Of a stretch of 64,000 bases of DNA, positions 44,682 through 52,768 are shown in pieces. The notes beneath the pieces are model-generated. The model ran no database searches, was not told where the DNA came from, and saw only the letters and a list, made by a program, of their open reading frames with translations. Source of the stretch: Desulfocucumis palustris. Its GTDB lineage: Bacteria; Bacillota; Desulfotomaculia; Desulfotomaculales; Desulfocucumaceae. The number at the start of each line of letters is the position of its first letter. The stretch's first letter is position 1. The position numbers and the translations under genes are program-made. The stretch is taken from contig NZ_BFAV01000042.1 in the NCBI RefSeq assembly GCF_002933875.1, positions 1 to 64,000 of the forward strand, read 5' to 3'.

Positions 44682-44922
44682 GGAAGTGACCCTGGGAGAA
44701 ATTATCCAGGCCGTAGAAGAAGGGGCTTCCACCGTAAGCGGCGTAAAAAAACGCACCAGGGCCTGCATGGGAATGTGCCAGGGCAGAGTGTGCCAGCCCC
44801 TGATAAAGGCTGTGCTGGCCCAAAAAATGGAGAGCGCCGGAAATGAAAATGAAATTGCCCCATCCACAGTCCGGCCTCCGGCCAGGTCTGTTTTGCTGGG
44901 AGAAATAGCCGGGGAAAATTAA
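44650..44922 (+). CDS. BFD-like (2Fe-2S)-binding protein
   Basis: 90 residues from the ATG at 44650 (AGGGAGG 8-9 nt before), overlapping the preceding gene by 32 nt. The BFD domain is clear: LIVCRCEEVTLGEIIQAVEEGA and KKRTRACMGMCQGRVC give the CxC...CX3CX4C cysteine set. In related enzymes this domain is fused to the HcnB/OoxA subunit; here it is separate and followed by a short low-complexity tail. It probably relays electrons within the dehydrogenase complex. Last gene of the operon. Confidence 0.88.
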   Translation: MDHNLIVCRCEEVTLGEIIQAVEEGASTVSGVKKRTRACMGMCQGRVCQPLIKAVLAQKMESAGNENEIAPSTVRPPARSVLLGEIAGEN

Positions 44923-44933
44923 AGACCCAATAA

Positions 44934-44970
44934 GAAACCCTCTTCAGACCTGATCTGAAGAGGGTTTCAT
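44934..44970 (+). terminator. Terminator of the catabolic operon
   Basis: A 15-bp perfect stem GAAACCCTCTTCAGA (44934-44948) with TCTGAAGAGGGTTTC (44954-44968), loop CCTGA, followed by ATTT. It directly precedes the hairpin array. Confidence 0.85.
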
Positions 44971-44973
44971 TTA

Positions 44974-45375
44974 GAGCCCGTAATGACCTACGCTACAACT
45001 ACTATGAGTATCTGCGCAGCCCATAACAACCTTTCGGCTGTTATAGACCATTACGACACCCATAATAATCTTTGCTTGACTATTATGGATACCTTAGAAG
45101 CCCGCAACAATCTTTCGACTGTTACAGACCTCAAAAATCAACCTGTTTCAAACCGGGATTGAGATATTCGAAACCCATAATAATCTTAGCTCGACCAATG
45201 TACATCCCTTACGACCATGTTGCAATCGTTCGGACTGCAACATAGCCTGCCGGAACATACACCAGTCTTCCCGCCGACTAATACCGAGCCTTTGCGACCC
45301 GATATTAATCTTTGGCCGACTATCACAGAGCCTTTTAAGACCCTGTGACACTCTTGGCTCGGCCATTACGAACCC
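44974..45375. repeat. Array of about nine variable-stem hairpin units, unknown non-coding element
   Basis: About 400 bp made of degenerate 34-42-bp units. Constant segments alternate with variable complementary arms. On the - strand the plan is arm - AGTCGGCCAAAGATT - arm' - GGGTCGTAAGGCTC - next arm. Clear stems (plus coordinates): ATAACA/TGTTAT (45023-45044), CCATAATA/TATTATGG (45060-45088), GCAACA/TGTTAC (45104-45125), ATGTTGCA/TGCAACAT (45217-45243), and across the other linker TCACAG/CTGTGA (45323-45348). Arms change together while linkers stay similar. Units are not multiples of three and no conserved protein is encoded. It lies between an operon terminator and floA; 45376-45510 after it is an AT-rich promoter region for floA. 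Not a CRISPR array. Confidence 0.75.
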
Positions 45376-45510
45376 TGTTGGTTGTATTATCTACAATTTT
45401 GTTTTTTATATACTGCCAATTTATGGTATTTATTGTTCCGCCGGTTGGACAAATCAGCCATTTTACTATAAACTTTAGTTAATAAAGTTACCGGAGGTGT
45501 ATGAAACTAG

Positions 45511-46515
45511 ATGTTTGTTTTTACCTCTTCCATAATTATGCTGGTTTTAATACTTATAGCGGTGGCCATTGTATTTTCCTTCGTCCCGGTGGGACTGTGG
45601 ATTTCAGCCCTGGCAGCCGGGGTGCGCATAGGCATATTCACCCTGATCGGAATGAGGCTGCGCCGGGTTCCTCCGGCGCAGATAGTCGGGCCGCTGATAA
45701 AAGCGGACAAGGCGGGCTTGAATGTCACGGTTAACCAGCTTGAAGCGCACTTTCTGGCAGGGGGTAATGTGGACCGGGTTATCAACTCCCTTATCGCCGC
45801 CGAAAGGGCGGCCATACCCCTGGCCTTCGAGCGGGCGGCGGCCATTGACCTGGCGGGCCGGGACGTGCTGCAGGCGGTTCAGATGAGCGTTAATCCCAAG
45901 GTAATCCAGACACCCCTTGTTTCCGCCGTGGCCAAGGACGGCATTGAGGTGAAGGTGGTGGCCCGGGTGACGGTTCGGGCTAATATCGACCGGCTGGTGG
46001 GCGGCGCCGGTGAGGAAACCATACTGGCCAGGGTTGGTGAGGGAGTGGTAACCACCGTGGGTTCCGCCGCCGCCCACAAACACGTTCTGGAGAACCCCGA
46101 TTCCATATCCCGCACAGTGCTGGAAAAAGGACTGGACGCGGGCACAGCCTTTGAAATTTTATCCATCGACATAGCCGATGTGGATGTGGGCAGGAACATA
46201 GGCGCGCAGCTGCAAACGGACCAGGCCGAGGCGGATAAACGCATAGCCCAGGCCAAGGCCGAGGAAAGGAGAGCCATGGCCGTGGCCAGGGAGCAGGAAA
46301 TGAAGGCCTCCGTGGAGGAAATGAGGGCCAAGGTGGTTGAGGCGGAGGCGGATGTGCCCAGAGCCATGGCCGACGCCCTCCGGCAGGGCAAGCTGGGGGT
46401 CATGGATTACTATAACATGCAGAACCTGCTGGCCGACACCAGGATGAGAGAAAGCATATCTAATCTGGACGACGACACCGGACGCCGGGGTAAAATTCCG
46501 GTGGACGGCAAATAG
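45511..46515 (+). CDS. floA: Flotillin-like protein FloA
   Basis: 334 residues. Integral-membrane scaffold of bacterial lipid microdomains: an N-terminal membrane hairpin (about 7-45) ends in [18 protein letters not shown]. An SPFH-like domain follows ([38 protein letters not shown]). A long helical, Ala/Glu-rich coiled-coil comes next ([20 protein letters not shown]). The C-terminus holds [18 protein letters not shown]. An ATG 10 nt upstream is out of frame; GGAGG lies 13 nt before this start, a rather long spacing. Followed by a small membrane-anchored gene. Confidence 0.93.
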   Translation: MFVFTSSIIMLVLILIAVAIVFSFVPVGLWISALAAGVRIGIFTLIGMRLRRVPPAQIVGPLIKADKAGLNVTVNQLEAHFLAGGNVDRVINSLIAAERAAIPLAFERAAAIDLAGRDVLQAVQMSVNPKVIQTPLVSAVAKDGIEVKVVARVTVRANIDRLVGGAGEETILARVGEGVVTTVGSAAAHKHVLENPDSISRTVLEKGLDAGTAFEILSIDIADVDVGRNIGAQLQTDQAEADKRIAQAKAEERRAMAVAREQEMKASVEEMRAKVVEAEADVPRAMADALRQGKLGVMDYYNMQNLLADTRMRESISNLDDDTGRRGKIPVDGK

Positions 46516-46527
46516 GAGCTTTGTTTG

Positions 46528-47226
46528 ATGGAATATATATGGATAATCGCCCTTTTGTACATTATCTTCAAAGCCGTTTCCCGGGTGGGGCGCAGGGATT
46601 TCCCCGGAGGGCGCCTGCCGGAGCCGGGCTCAAAGGGGGAGAGGCCTCCGGCCTCCGATACCGGGGATAATTACTCCGGGCTGCCGCGCCCCGGCCGGGA
46701 ACCTGCGGGGGCGGACTCTGACACCCCGCTTCCCGGCCCCTGGTGGAAATCCGGGGGCGAACCGCCGGCGCCTGTTGAGGATGATTATGTCGCCGGGCCC
46801 TGGGGCAGGGGGCCGCAGCCCCGGCGGGAAGACCACAACCCCATGGATACAAAGCCGGATGCCCCCCGGCCTTCCGGAGAAAGTCCGGATAAACAGCCGG
46901 AAGAGCCACCGGAACCCAGGGTTGCAAGGGAAACCTCCCGGGAGCGGGGCAAGCCCCGGGAAATTTCCGGTCCGCCGCCCCGGGACGGCGGCAGGGAGCG
47001 GGCCGGCCGGAGGGCGCCCGCCGAAAGAACATATGCAGGAACATGTGAAGCAGGGGATAGCCGGGAAATACGGCAAAAAGATGAAACAGTTCCGGAGAGC
47101 CGGCAGGCATCGGAATACCGCGGGGGTAAATTAAATAAGTTGTTTACACCCCGGAATATCGGTTACGGCATTATACTTGCCGAATTGCTGGGTCCCCGGG
47201 GAGGCCGGGGAAGAAGGAGGCGCTGA
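46528..47226 (+). CDS. Membrane-anchored low-complexity protein, unknown
   Basis: 232 residues from the ATG at 46528 (AGGAG 9 nt before); a TTG one codon upstream is possible. One N-terminal hydrophobic helix (EYIWIIALLYIIFKAVS) is followed by about 170 residues very rich in Pro, Gly, Arg and Glu with no predicted fold. A short conserved-looking C-terminus is KLFTPRNIGYGIILAELLGP then GRGRRRR. I do not recognise a named family. The high GC of the disordered stretch leaves long meaningless frames on the other strand. Position directly behind floA, 12 bp away, suggests a partner in membrane organisation. Confidence 0.65.
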   Translation: MEYIWIIALLYIIFKAVSRVGRRDFPGGRLPEPGSKGERPPASDTGDNYSGLPRPGREPAGADSDTPLPGPWWKSGGEPPAPVEDDYVAGPWGRGPQPRREDHNPMDTKPDAPRPSGESPDKQPEEPPEPRVARETSRERGKPREISGPPPRDGGRERAGRRAPAERTYAGTCEAGDSREIRQKDETVPESRQASEYRGGKLNKLFTPRNIGYGIILAELLGPRGGRGRRRR

Positions 47227-47229
47227 CAG

Positions 47230-48081
47230 TTGGAGGGCATCAAGGCTGCCGTATGCCAGTTAAAAGTGGTGGAAGATAAATCCGCCAATATAAAAAAGGC
47301 CAGTGAAATGATCGCCGGGGCGGCCGGGAATGGAGCCCGGTTGGTGGTGTTGCCGGAGATGTTCAACTGCCCTTACCAGGCACCTCTGTTTCCCCTTTAC
47401 GCGGAAACCTTTCCGGAGGGGGAGACTTTTAAAATGCTTTCCGCCGCCGCCAGGGAAAGTAAGGTATACCTGGCGGGCGGGTCTTTGCCCGAGCGGGACG
47501 GGGAGCGGGTTTACAACACCAGCTTCATTTTCGGCCCGGATGGAAACCTTTTGGGCAGGCACCGCAAGGTGCACCTTTTTGACGTGGAATTGCCCGGCGG
47601 GATAACGGTAAAGGAGTCCAGCACCCTGGGAGCCGGGGAGCGGATAACGGTGGTCCCCACGGAATTCGGCCCTCTGGGGGTGGCCATCTGTTATGACATC
47701 AGGTTCCCCGAGCTGATTAGACTTATGGCTTTAAAGGGGGCCAAGATAATTGTTGTTCCCGCGGCATTCAACATGACCACAGGCCCCGCCCACTGGGATC
47801 TTGTATTCAGGATGCGGGCGGTGGACAATCAGCTGTTCGTTATCGCCGCCTCCCCGGCCAGGGATGTTAACGCCGGCTACGTGGCCTTCGGCCATTCAAT
47901 TATGGTTGACCCCTGGGGAGAGGTGCTGGCCCGGGCGGGCCATGGAGAAGAAGTGCTGACCGGGGAACTGGAATTGGCCAGAATAGAAAAAATTCGGCGG
48001 GAACTTCCTTTGACGGCTCACCGCCGCACTGATTTATACCAGTTGAGGGAGCTTGCTGATGTGCCAGGGGACCAAGTGTGA
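47230..48081 (+). CDS. Carbon-nitrogen hydrolase (nitrilase / omega-amidase type)
   Basis: 283 residues from a TTG; AGGAGG 9 nt before it lies inside the end of the previous gene. The Glu-Lys-Cys triad is present: VVLPEMFNCPY (Glu), GRHRKVHLFD (Lys) and GVAICYDIRFPEL (Cys). The length and FNCPY reading fit omega-amidase/NIT2-like enzymes that hydrolyse 2-oxoglutaramate or 2-oxosuccinamate. Cytosolic. Amide substrate unproven. Confidence 0.88.
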   Translation: MEGIKAAVCQLKVVEDKSANIKKASEMIAGAAGNGARLVVLPEMFNCPYQAPLFPLYAETFPEGETFKMLSAAARESKVYLAGGSLPERDGERVYNTSFIFGPDGNLLGRHRKVHLFDVELPGGITVKESSTLGAGERITVVPTEFGPLGVAICYDIRFPELIRLMALKGAKIIVVPAAFNMTTGPAHWDLVFRMRAVDNQLFVIAASPARDVNAGYVAFGHSIMVDPWGEVLARAGHGEEVLTGELELARIEKIRRELPLTAHRRTDLYQLRELADVPGDQV

Positions 48082-48099
48082 GGTGAGTGGGTGGAAGCA

Positions 48100-48165
48100 G
48101 GCTGGCAAGGGGACGTTTCGTTTGCCATCTCTTGAGATGGCAAACGAAACGTCCCCTTGCCAGCC
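48100..48165. repeat. 66-bp near-perfect palindrome, family B copy 2
   Basis: Perfect 32-bp arms (48100-48131, 48134-48165) around TT, sharing the GGCAAGGGGACGTTTCGT...TGCCATCTC core with 33647-33716. Extra CCCTTGCCAGCCC direct repeats follow to about 48190. It lies in the gap after the nitrilase gene and may serve as its terminator. Confidence 0.92.
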
Positions 48166-48266
48166 CAGCCCTTGCCAGCCCCACCACCTTGCCGCCCCTT
48201 CCACATCTTCAGGGTTATTGTTTGGCCGGGCATTTTCTGTTAAAATGTAGCGGGTGATGTTATATT

Positions 48267-49358
48267 ATGTTAACAGCAGGGATAATAGGACTTCCCATGG
48301 TGGGCAAAACCACCGTTTTCAACCTGGTAACCAATGCCGGGGCGGAAACTTCCAATTTTCTATCCGGAAAAACGGAGACCAACGTAAGCATGGCCAGGAT
48401 TCCCGACCGGCGGGTGGATCTTTTGAGCGGCATGTTTAAACCCAAAAAAACAATTTTCGCCCAGGTGCAGTTCAGCGACGTTCCCGGCCTGGTGAGGGGT
48501 TCCAGCCAGGGTAAGGGTGTGGGAAACCAGTTCCTGGAGGGCATTAGAAATGCCGATTTGCTTATCCATGTGGTAAGAGCCTTCAATAACGGTAATGTGC
48601 CGCATGTGGACGGGGACGTGGATCCCCTGAGGGATATTGAAACCATTGACATGGAACTGCTTTTTGCGGATATGGAGCTGGTGGAAAAGAGAATATTGCG
48701 CATTGAGGGCGGCAAAAAGATAACCAAGGAAAACGCCGCGGAACTGCAGGTGCTTAAAAAGTGTTACGCGGCACTGGAGAATGAGGTTCCCCTGCACAGC
48801 CTGGAATTGACTGAGGAAGAGCGGGGGCTGCTGGTTAATTACAACATGCTTACCGAAAAAAAGGTTATCTGGGTGATAAACACCGACGAGGGGCAGTTTA
48901 AGTCCGGAAATTACCCCCATAAAAAAGAAGTGGAAGAGCTTGCCGCCCAAAGGGGCATAAAACATATCGAGGTGTGCGGTCTGATGGAGGCGGAAATCAG
49001 TGAACTGCCCCCGGAGGACAGGGAATTATTCATGTCCGATTTGGGTCTCACGGAGCTGGGGGTGGAAAGGCTGGCCCTGGCAGCTTACGATACCCTGGGG
49101 CTGATATCCTTCTTTACCGTGGGGGAGGATGAGGTAAAAGCCTGGACTATTCACAGGGATACGGACGCCAAAAGAGCCGCCGGTAAAATCCACTCCGATA
49201 TAGAGAGGGGCTTTATCCGGGCCGAGGTGGTTAAATACGCTGACCTGATTGACACCGGCTCCATGGCCAGGGTTAAGGAAAAGGGCCTGGCCAGACTGGA
49301 AGGTAAGGAGTATATTGTTCAGGACGGGGATATAATCAACTTCCGGTTTAACGTGTAA
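48267..49358 (+). CDS. ychF: Redox-linked ATPase/GTPase YchF (Obg family)
   Basis: 363 residues. P-loop GLPMVGKTT (usual GLPNVGKS), switch/G3 VPGLVRGSSQGKGVGNQFL, and the altered G4 NTDEGQ typical of ATP-preferring YchF. A coiled-coil insert (about 135-190) and a C-terminal TGS domain (FFTVGEDEVKAWTIHRDTDA...GKEYIVQDGDIINFRFNV) follow. Ribosome-associated translational regulator found in nearly all bacteria. Slightly divergent G1 and N-terminus are notable but not disabling. Convergent with the DegU-like regulator, only 22 bp away. Confidence 0.92.
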   Translation: MLTAGIIGLPMVGKTTVFNLVTNAGAETSNFLSGKTETNVSMARIPDRRVDLLSGMFKPKKTIFAQVQFSDVPGLVRGSSQGKGVGNQFLEGIRNADLLIHVVRAFNNGNVPHVDGDVDPLRDIETIDMELLFADMELVEKRILRIEGGKKITKENAAELQVLKKCYAALENEVPLHSLELTEEERGLLVNYNMLTEKKVIWVINTDEGQFKSGNYPHKKEVEELAAQRGIKHIEVCGLMEAEISELPPEDRELFMSDLGLTELGVERLALAAYDTLGLISFFTVGEDEVKAWTIHRDTDAKRAAGKIHSDIERGFIRAEVVKYADLIDTGSMARVKEKGLARLEGKEYIVQDGDIINFRFNV

Positions 49359-49380
49359 AGTAAAAGGTTTAAAGTGTCTG

Positions 49381-50043
49381 TCAGAGGTTGACCAGTTTGC
49401 TTTTAACCGCGTAAAGGGCGGCCTGGGTGCGGTCCTCCACTTCGAGCTTCTGGAAAATACGGTAAAGGTGGTTCTTTACCGTTTTTTCGCTTATAAACAG
49501 GCTTTTGGCTATGGATCTGTTGGATTCACCCTGAGCCACCAGTCTTAACACTTCTTTTTCCCTGGGTGTCAACAGTTCATCGCTAATATTTCTGGAGCCT
49601 GTTTTAGGGGTGTCGGTGAGCCTGTTAATCTCGCTAAACACTTTGCTCATGAGCTTTGGCGGAATAAAGGACTCTCCCCTGGCAACGCCCCTTATGGTAT
49701 CCACCAACTGCCCCGGGCTTACATCTTTCAGAAGGTAGGCGGAGGCTCCGGCCCTGATACATTCGAACAAATATTCCTCCTGGTCGTGAATGGTCAGGGC
49801 TATTATTCCTATGGACTCCTTTTCCTTTTTTATAATTTTGCAGGCCTCAACACCGCTCATGCCGGGCATATTGATATCCATCAAAATAATGTCGGCATCT
49901 ATGGAGGCGACCCTTTCAACAGCTTCCGAGCCGCTGGCAGCCTCGCCCACCACTTCAATATCCCCCTCCAGGGACAGTATTTTGGTTAATCCCTCGCGTA
50001 TTAAAGCGTGATCGTCCACAATGATTAATTTAATGGTGTTCAT
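49381..50043 (-). CDS. NarL/DegU-family response regulator
   Basis: 220 residues. Receiver domain with IKLIIVDDHALIREGL (acidic pair), phospho-acceptor Asp in IILMDINMPGMSG and Lys in SAYLLKDVSPGQ. The LuxR-type helix-turn-helix is LLTPREKEVLRLVAQGESNR...EKTVKNHLYRIFQKLEV. It lies just downstream of two tandem DegS-like kinases on the same strand and is the only regulator present for both. Target genes unknown. Confidence 0.93.
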   Translation of the reverse strand: MNTIKLIIVDDHALIREGLTKILSLEGDIEVVGEAASGSEAVERVASIDADIILMDINMPGMSGVEACKIIKKEKESIGIIALTIHDQEEYLFECIRAGASAYLLKDVSPGQLVDTIRGVARGESFIPPKLMSKVFSEINRLTDTPKTGSRNISDELLTPREKEVLRLVAQGESNRSIAKSLFISEKTVKNHLYRIFQKLEVEDRTQAALYAVKSKLVNL

Positions 50044-50060
50044 TTATTCAACCTCCGGTT

Positions 50061-51203
50061 TTAATCCTCATCCAGAGGAACAGATATATTTATGGTGGTG
50101 CCCCTGCCGGGGGATGCGCTTATTGAAAACTCACCATTTAATACCTGTATTCTCTCTCTCATTCCGATGAGCCCGTAGCCTTCTCTTTTTTTATCGGCAA
50201 AAACTTCTTTAATATTAAATCCTTTTCCGTTATCTTTTATTATTAGATTGATTTTGTGGCTCAATATTTCCATTTTCACATTAACATGGCTGGCCTGGGA
50301 ATGTTTTTTAATGTTGCTGATGCTTTCCTGTACCACCCTGAACAGGGCTATTTCCATAGGCATGGAAAAACGCCTGGGCTCTCCGGTAATGTTGATATCC
50401 ACGGGTATTCCGTTTTGAATGAAGAAATCGTCGAGAAAGTGGTTAAGCGCCGGAATCAACCCCAGATCATCCAAAACCATGGGCCTTAAGTCGAATATTA
50501 TTTTGCGCACGTCTTGCAGGCTCTGGCGCACCATAGCCTGCAACGCCACAAGTTCCTCCCGGACCCCCGCCTGGTCCTTGTCCAGCAGCTTAAGACAGTA
50601 TTCCGTGCGCATAATAATATTAGCCAGCAGTTGTGCCGGGCCGTCGTGTATATCCCGGGCAACCTTGCGCCGCTCCTCTTCCTGCGCCCGGATGATGCTT
50701 ACCCCTAGATTTTGAATCTGCTCCAGTTCGGTGAACCTGGAATTAACGTCATGCATGGCGTTGTTCAGGTAATTTGTGACGGCTGTGAGATGGGAAGCCA
50801 GGTTTTCCGACCTGGTAAGCATATTTTTCACCTTCAGGAGACTTGTCTCCAGGTAGTCTCTTTTGGCTCTTATTAAATTTTCCTTTCCCCTTAAATCAGC
50901 CAGTCTTACTTTTTTCTGCTGGGCCTCCATATAGGCGTTCTTTATATCAATCTCTTTAAAAGAATGAAAGTTCTCACTTACCTGGGCAAGTCGCCTGCGG
51001 GCCTTTTTTTCCTCTGCCTGAAGCTGGTCAACCGCGTTAATTATTTCCTCCACGTCTTTTTTTATTTGCTGCAACTCCTGCTCCAGCCGCTTATATTCGG
51101 CAGCGGAATGCTCCGCTATCTCAAATATCTGTCTTTTCCCGTGTTCAATGGCGGCAATGGTATCCTTTATGACCTTGTCAAGGGTTTCAACTTCGGATGT
51201 CAT
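50061..51203 (-). CDS. Cytoplasmic DegS-like sensor histidine kinase (proximal copy)
   Basis: 380 residues from the ATG read at 51203-51201 (GAGGTGG just before). There are no membrane segments. A long N-terminal coiled coil (about 1-170) acts as the sensor. The HisKA_3 dimerisation/phospho-acceptor motif is AQEEERRKVARDIHDGPAQLL with the phospho-His in DIHDGP. The HATPase has IKDNGKGFNI and GYGLIGMRERIQVLNG. Highly similar to the kinase at 51364-52503, so one arose by tandem duplication. It probably phosphorylates the regulator 17 bp downstream. Confidence 0.92.
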   Translation of the reverse strand: MTSEVETLDKVIKDTIAAIEHGKRQIFEIAEHSAAEYKRLEQELQQIKKDVEEIINAVDQLQAEEKKARRRLAQVSENFHSFKEIDIKNAYMEAQQKKVRLADLRGKENLIRAKRDYLETSLLKVKNMLTRSENLASHLTAVTNYLNNAMHDVNSRFTELEQIQNLGVSIIRAQEEERRKVARDIHDGPAQLLANIIMRTEYCLKLLDKDQAGVREELVALQAMVRQSLQDVRKIIFDLRPMVLDDLGLIPALNHFLDDFFIQNGIPVDINITGEPRRFSMPMEIALFRVVQESISNIKKHSQASHVNVKMEILSHKINLIIKDNGKGFNIKEVFADKKREGYGLIGMRERIQVLNGEFSISASPGRGTTINISVPLDED

Positions 51204-51329
51204 GGGCCACCTCAAAATGATATTTTTGCATATTAATCAAAAATATTCTACAGGAGGGAGAATATATCCTTGTTTAAAAGAGCAGATAGTTGTAACCCGG
51301 TTAAAAAGTAAAGGCCTTAGCAAAGCGCA

Positions 51330-51360
51330 AGGCCCCTGCTGTGCCGGGTCGCAGGGGCCT
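51330..51360 (-). terminator. Hairpin between the two kinase genes
   Basis: AGGCCCCTGC/GCAGGGGCCT (51330-51339, 51351-51360) with an 11-nt loop lies directly after the stop of the distal kinase gene. On the - strand it is followed by TTGCGCTTT, a weak T-tract. It may attenuate read-through from the upstream kinase into the second kinase and regulator. Confidence 0.6.
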
Positions 51361-51363
51361 ATG

Positions 51364-52503
51364 TCAATCTTCCAGGGGAACCGATATGTGTATGCTGGTC
51401 CCTTTTTTAGGGACCGAGGTTACCGAAAATTCTCCTTTCAGTATCTGTATCCTTTCCCTCATGCCTATCAAACCATAACCTTCGGATTTTTTGTCGGCCA
51501 TTACATTTTTGGGGTTGAAACCAGCCCCGTTGTCCTTCACGGACATATTCACCTTGTTGTGCAAAACCTCAATTTTTACCAGCAGTTGAGTGGCTGCGGC
51601 ATGCTTTCTGATATTGCTGAGGCATTCCTGAAAAACCCTGAACAGCGCCACCTCAATGGTGGTGGCAAATCTCCTGTTATCACCCGTGGTCACAAGTTCC
51701 GCGGTCAGGCCGGCCTCCGCGGTAAATTCCTCAAAATACCGCCTAATGGCAGGTATCAGTCCCAAATCGTCCAGCACCATGGGGCGCAGGTCGAAAATAA
51801 TTTTCCGTACGTCCTGAAGGCTTTGCCTGACCATTTGCTGCAAAGCCGTCAGTTCCTCCTTGACCTTGTTGTGGTCTATTTCCATCAGTTTAAGACAGAA
51901 TTCCGCCCTCATTACTATATTGGCCAAGAGCTGGGCCGGGCCGTCGTGAATATCCCTGGCCACTTTCCTGCGTTCTTCCTCCTGGGCGCGAATAATATTT
52001 ACCCCCAGGTTCTGTAGTTGTTCCAGTTCCAAAAATCTGGAGGTGATATTGGCCAGATCGCTGTTGAGGTAATTTGTGACCGCCGCCAGGTGGGAAGCTA
52101 GTTTTTCCGCTTTATCAAGCATATCTTTAATTCTACGAAGGCTTAATTCCAGGTTGTCCCTTTTGTAACGAAGCAGCTTTTCCCTGCCTTTTAAATCCAT
52201 CAGCCGCAGTTTTTTATCCTGGACATCCTCGTAGGCTTTTTTAATATCGGCTTCGGTGTAAAGGTGAAAATTTTTACTGACCTCAGCCAGTCTAACCCGG
52301 GCTTTTCTTTCTAAAAGGGCTAGATTGTCGACTTCATCAATTAGGTCAACTACTTCTTTTTTTACCTCTGCCAGTTCGTTCTTAAGCCGGTTATATTCTG
52401 CCATGGTATGTTCGGCTATGTCGTAAATCTGTCTTTTACCCGTTTCTATGGCGGAAATGGTATCCTTAACAACTTTGTCCAGAATAGAAGCCTCACTTGG
52501 CAT
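51364..52503 (-). CDS. Cytoplasmic DegS-like sensor histidine kinase (distal copy)
   Basis: 379 residues, ATG behind GAGG. Same plan as its neighbour: coiled-coil sensor (about 1-165), AQEEERRKVARDIHDGPAQLLAN with phospho-His, and an HATPase with VKDNGAGFNP and GYGLIGMRERIQILKG. The kinase cores are near-identical; the sensors and the segment after LDDLGLIPA differ more, so the copies may respond to different signals. A 265-bp AT-rich space before it holds the divergent promoters with the flavoprotein gene; I see no other feature there. Confidence 0.92.
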   Translation of the reverse strand: MPSEASILDKVVKDTISAIETGKRQIYDIAEHTMAEYNRLKNELAEVKKEVVDLIDEVDNLALLERKARVRLAEVSKNFHLYTEADIKKAYEDVQDKKLRLMDLKGREKLLRYKRDNLELSLRRIKDMLDKAEKLASHLAAVTNYLNSDLANITSRFLELEQLQNLGVNIIRAQEEERRKVARDIHDGPAQLLANIVMRAEFCLKLMEIDHNKVKEELTALQQMVRQSLQDVRKIIFDLRPMVLDDLGLIPAIRRYFEEFTAEAGLTAELVTTGDNRRFATTIEVALFRVFQECLSNIRKHAAATQLLVKIEVLHNKVNMSVKDNGAGFNPKNVMADKKSEGYGLIGMRERIQILKGEFSVTSVPKKGTSIHISVPLED

Positions 52504-52768
52504 GGCGCAACCTCAATTGTTGAATTTTGGGTATTATACACTATTCTACAAAAAAATTGTCATTTCCTGCTTGGGCAATCCGCCCTTTTTTGAATGCCTC
52601 TGTTCTTTTATGACGGGGGACACACCCTGTTTAAATTGCTTAAATCCTTGCGGCTTAATAAATTTCAGTTAGTAATGTCTTTAACCTGTGATAAAATGGT
52701 AAAATTACATTTATATCCCTGTCATATATGTTCTTAAGAATTTTATATATTTTTGGAGGTTTGAGTCG

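Noticed and set aside
45148-45366. 72-codon - strand frame in the hairpin array
   Set aside because: The array units are not multiples of three and differ in length, and the frame covers only part of the array with no repeating peptide. The non-coding structure explains the sequence better.
44974-45375. CRISPR array
   Set aside because: The variable parts are complementary to each other within a unit, the constant parts are short and degenerate, the spacing is irregular, and there are no cas genes.
46568-47110. Long - strand frames opposite the low-complexity protein
   Set aside because: High-GC strand asymmetry makes stop codons rare here. The + strand frame has an anchor helix, a ribosome site and an ordered C-terminus.
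52573-52591. Short GGGC/GCCC hairpin with T-run as a terminator
   Set aside because: The stem is only 4 bp and lies between divergent genes, where a terminator has no obvious transcript to end.
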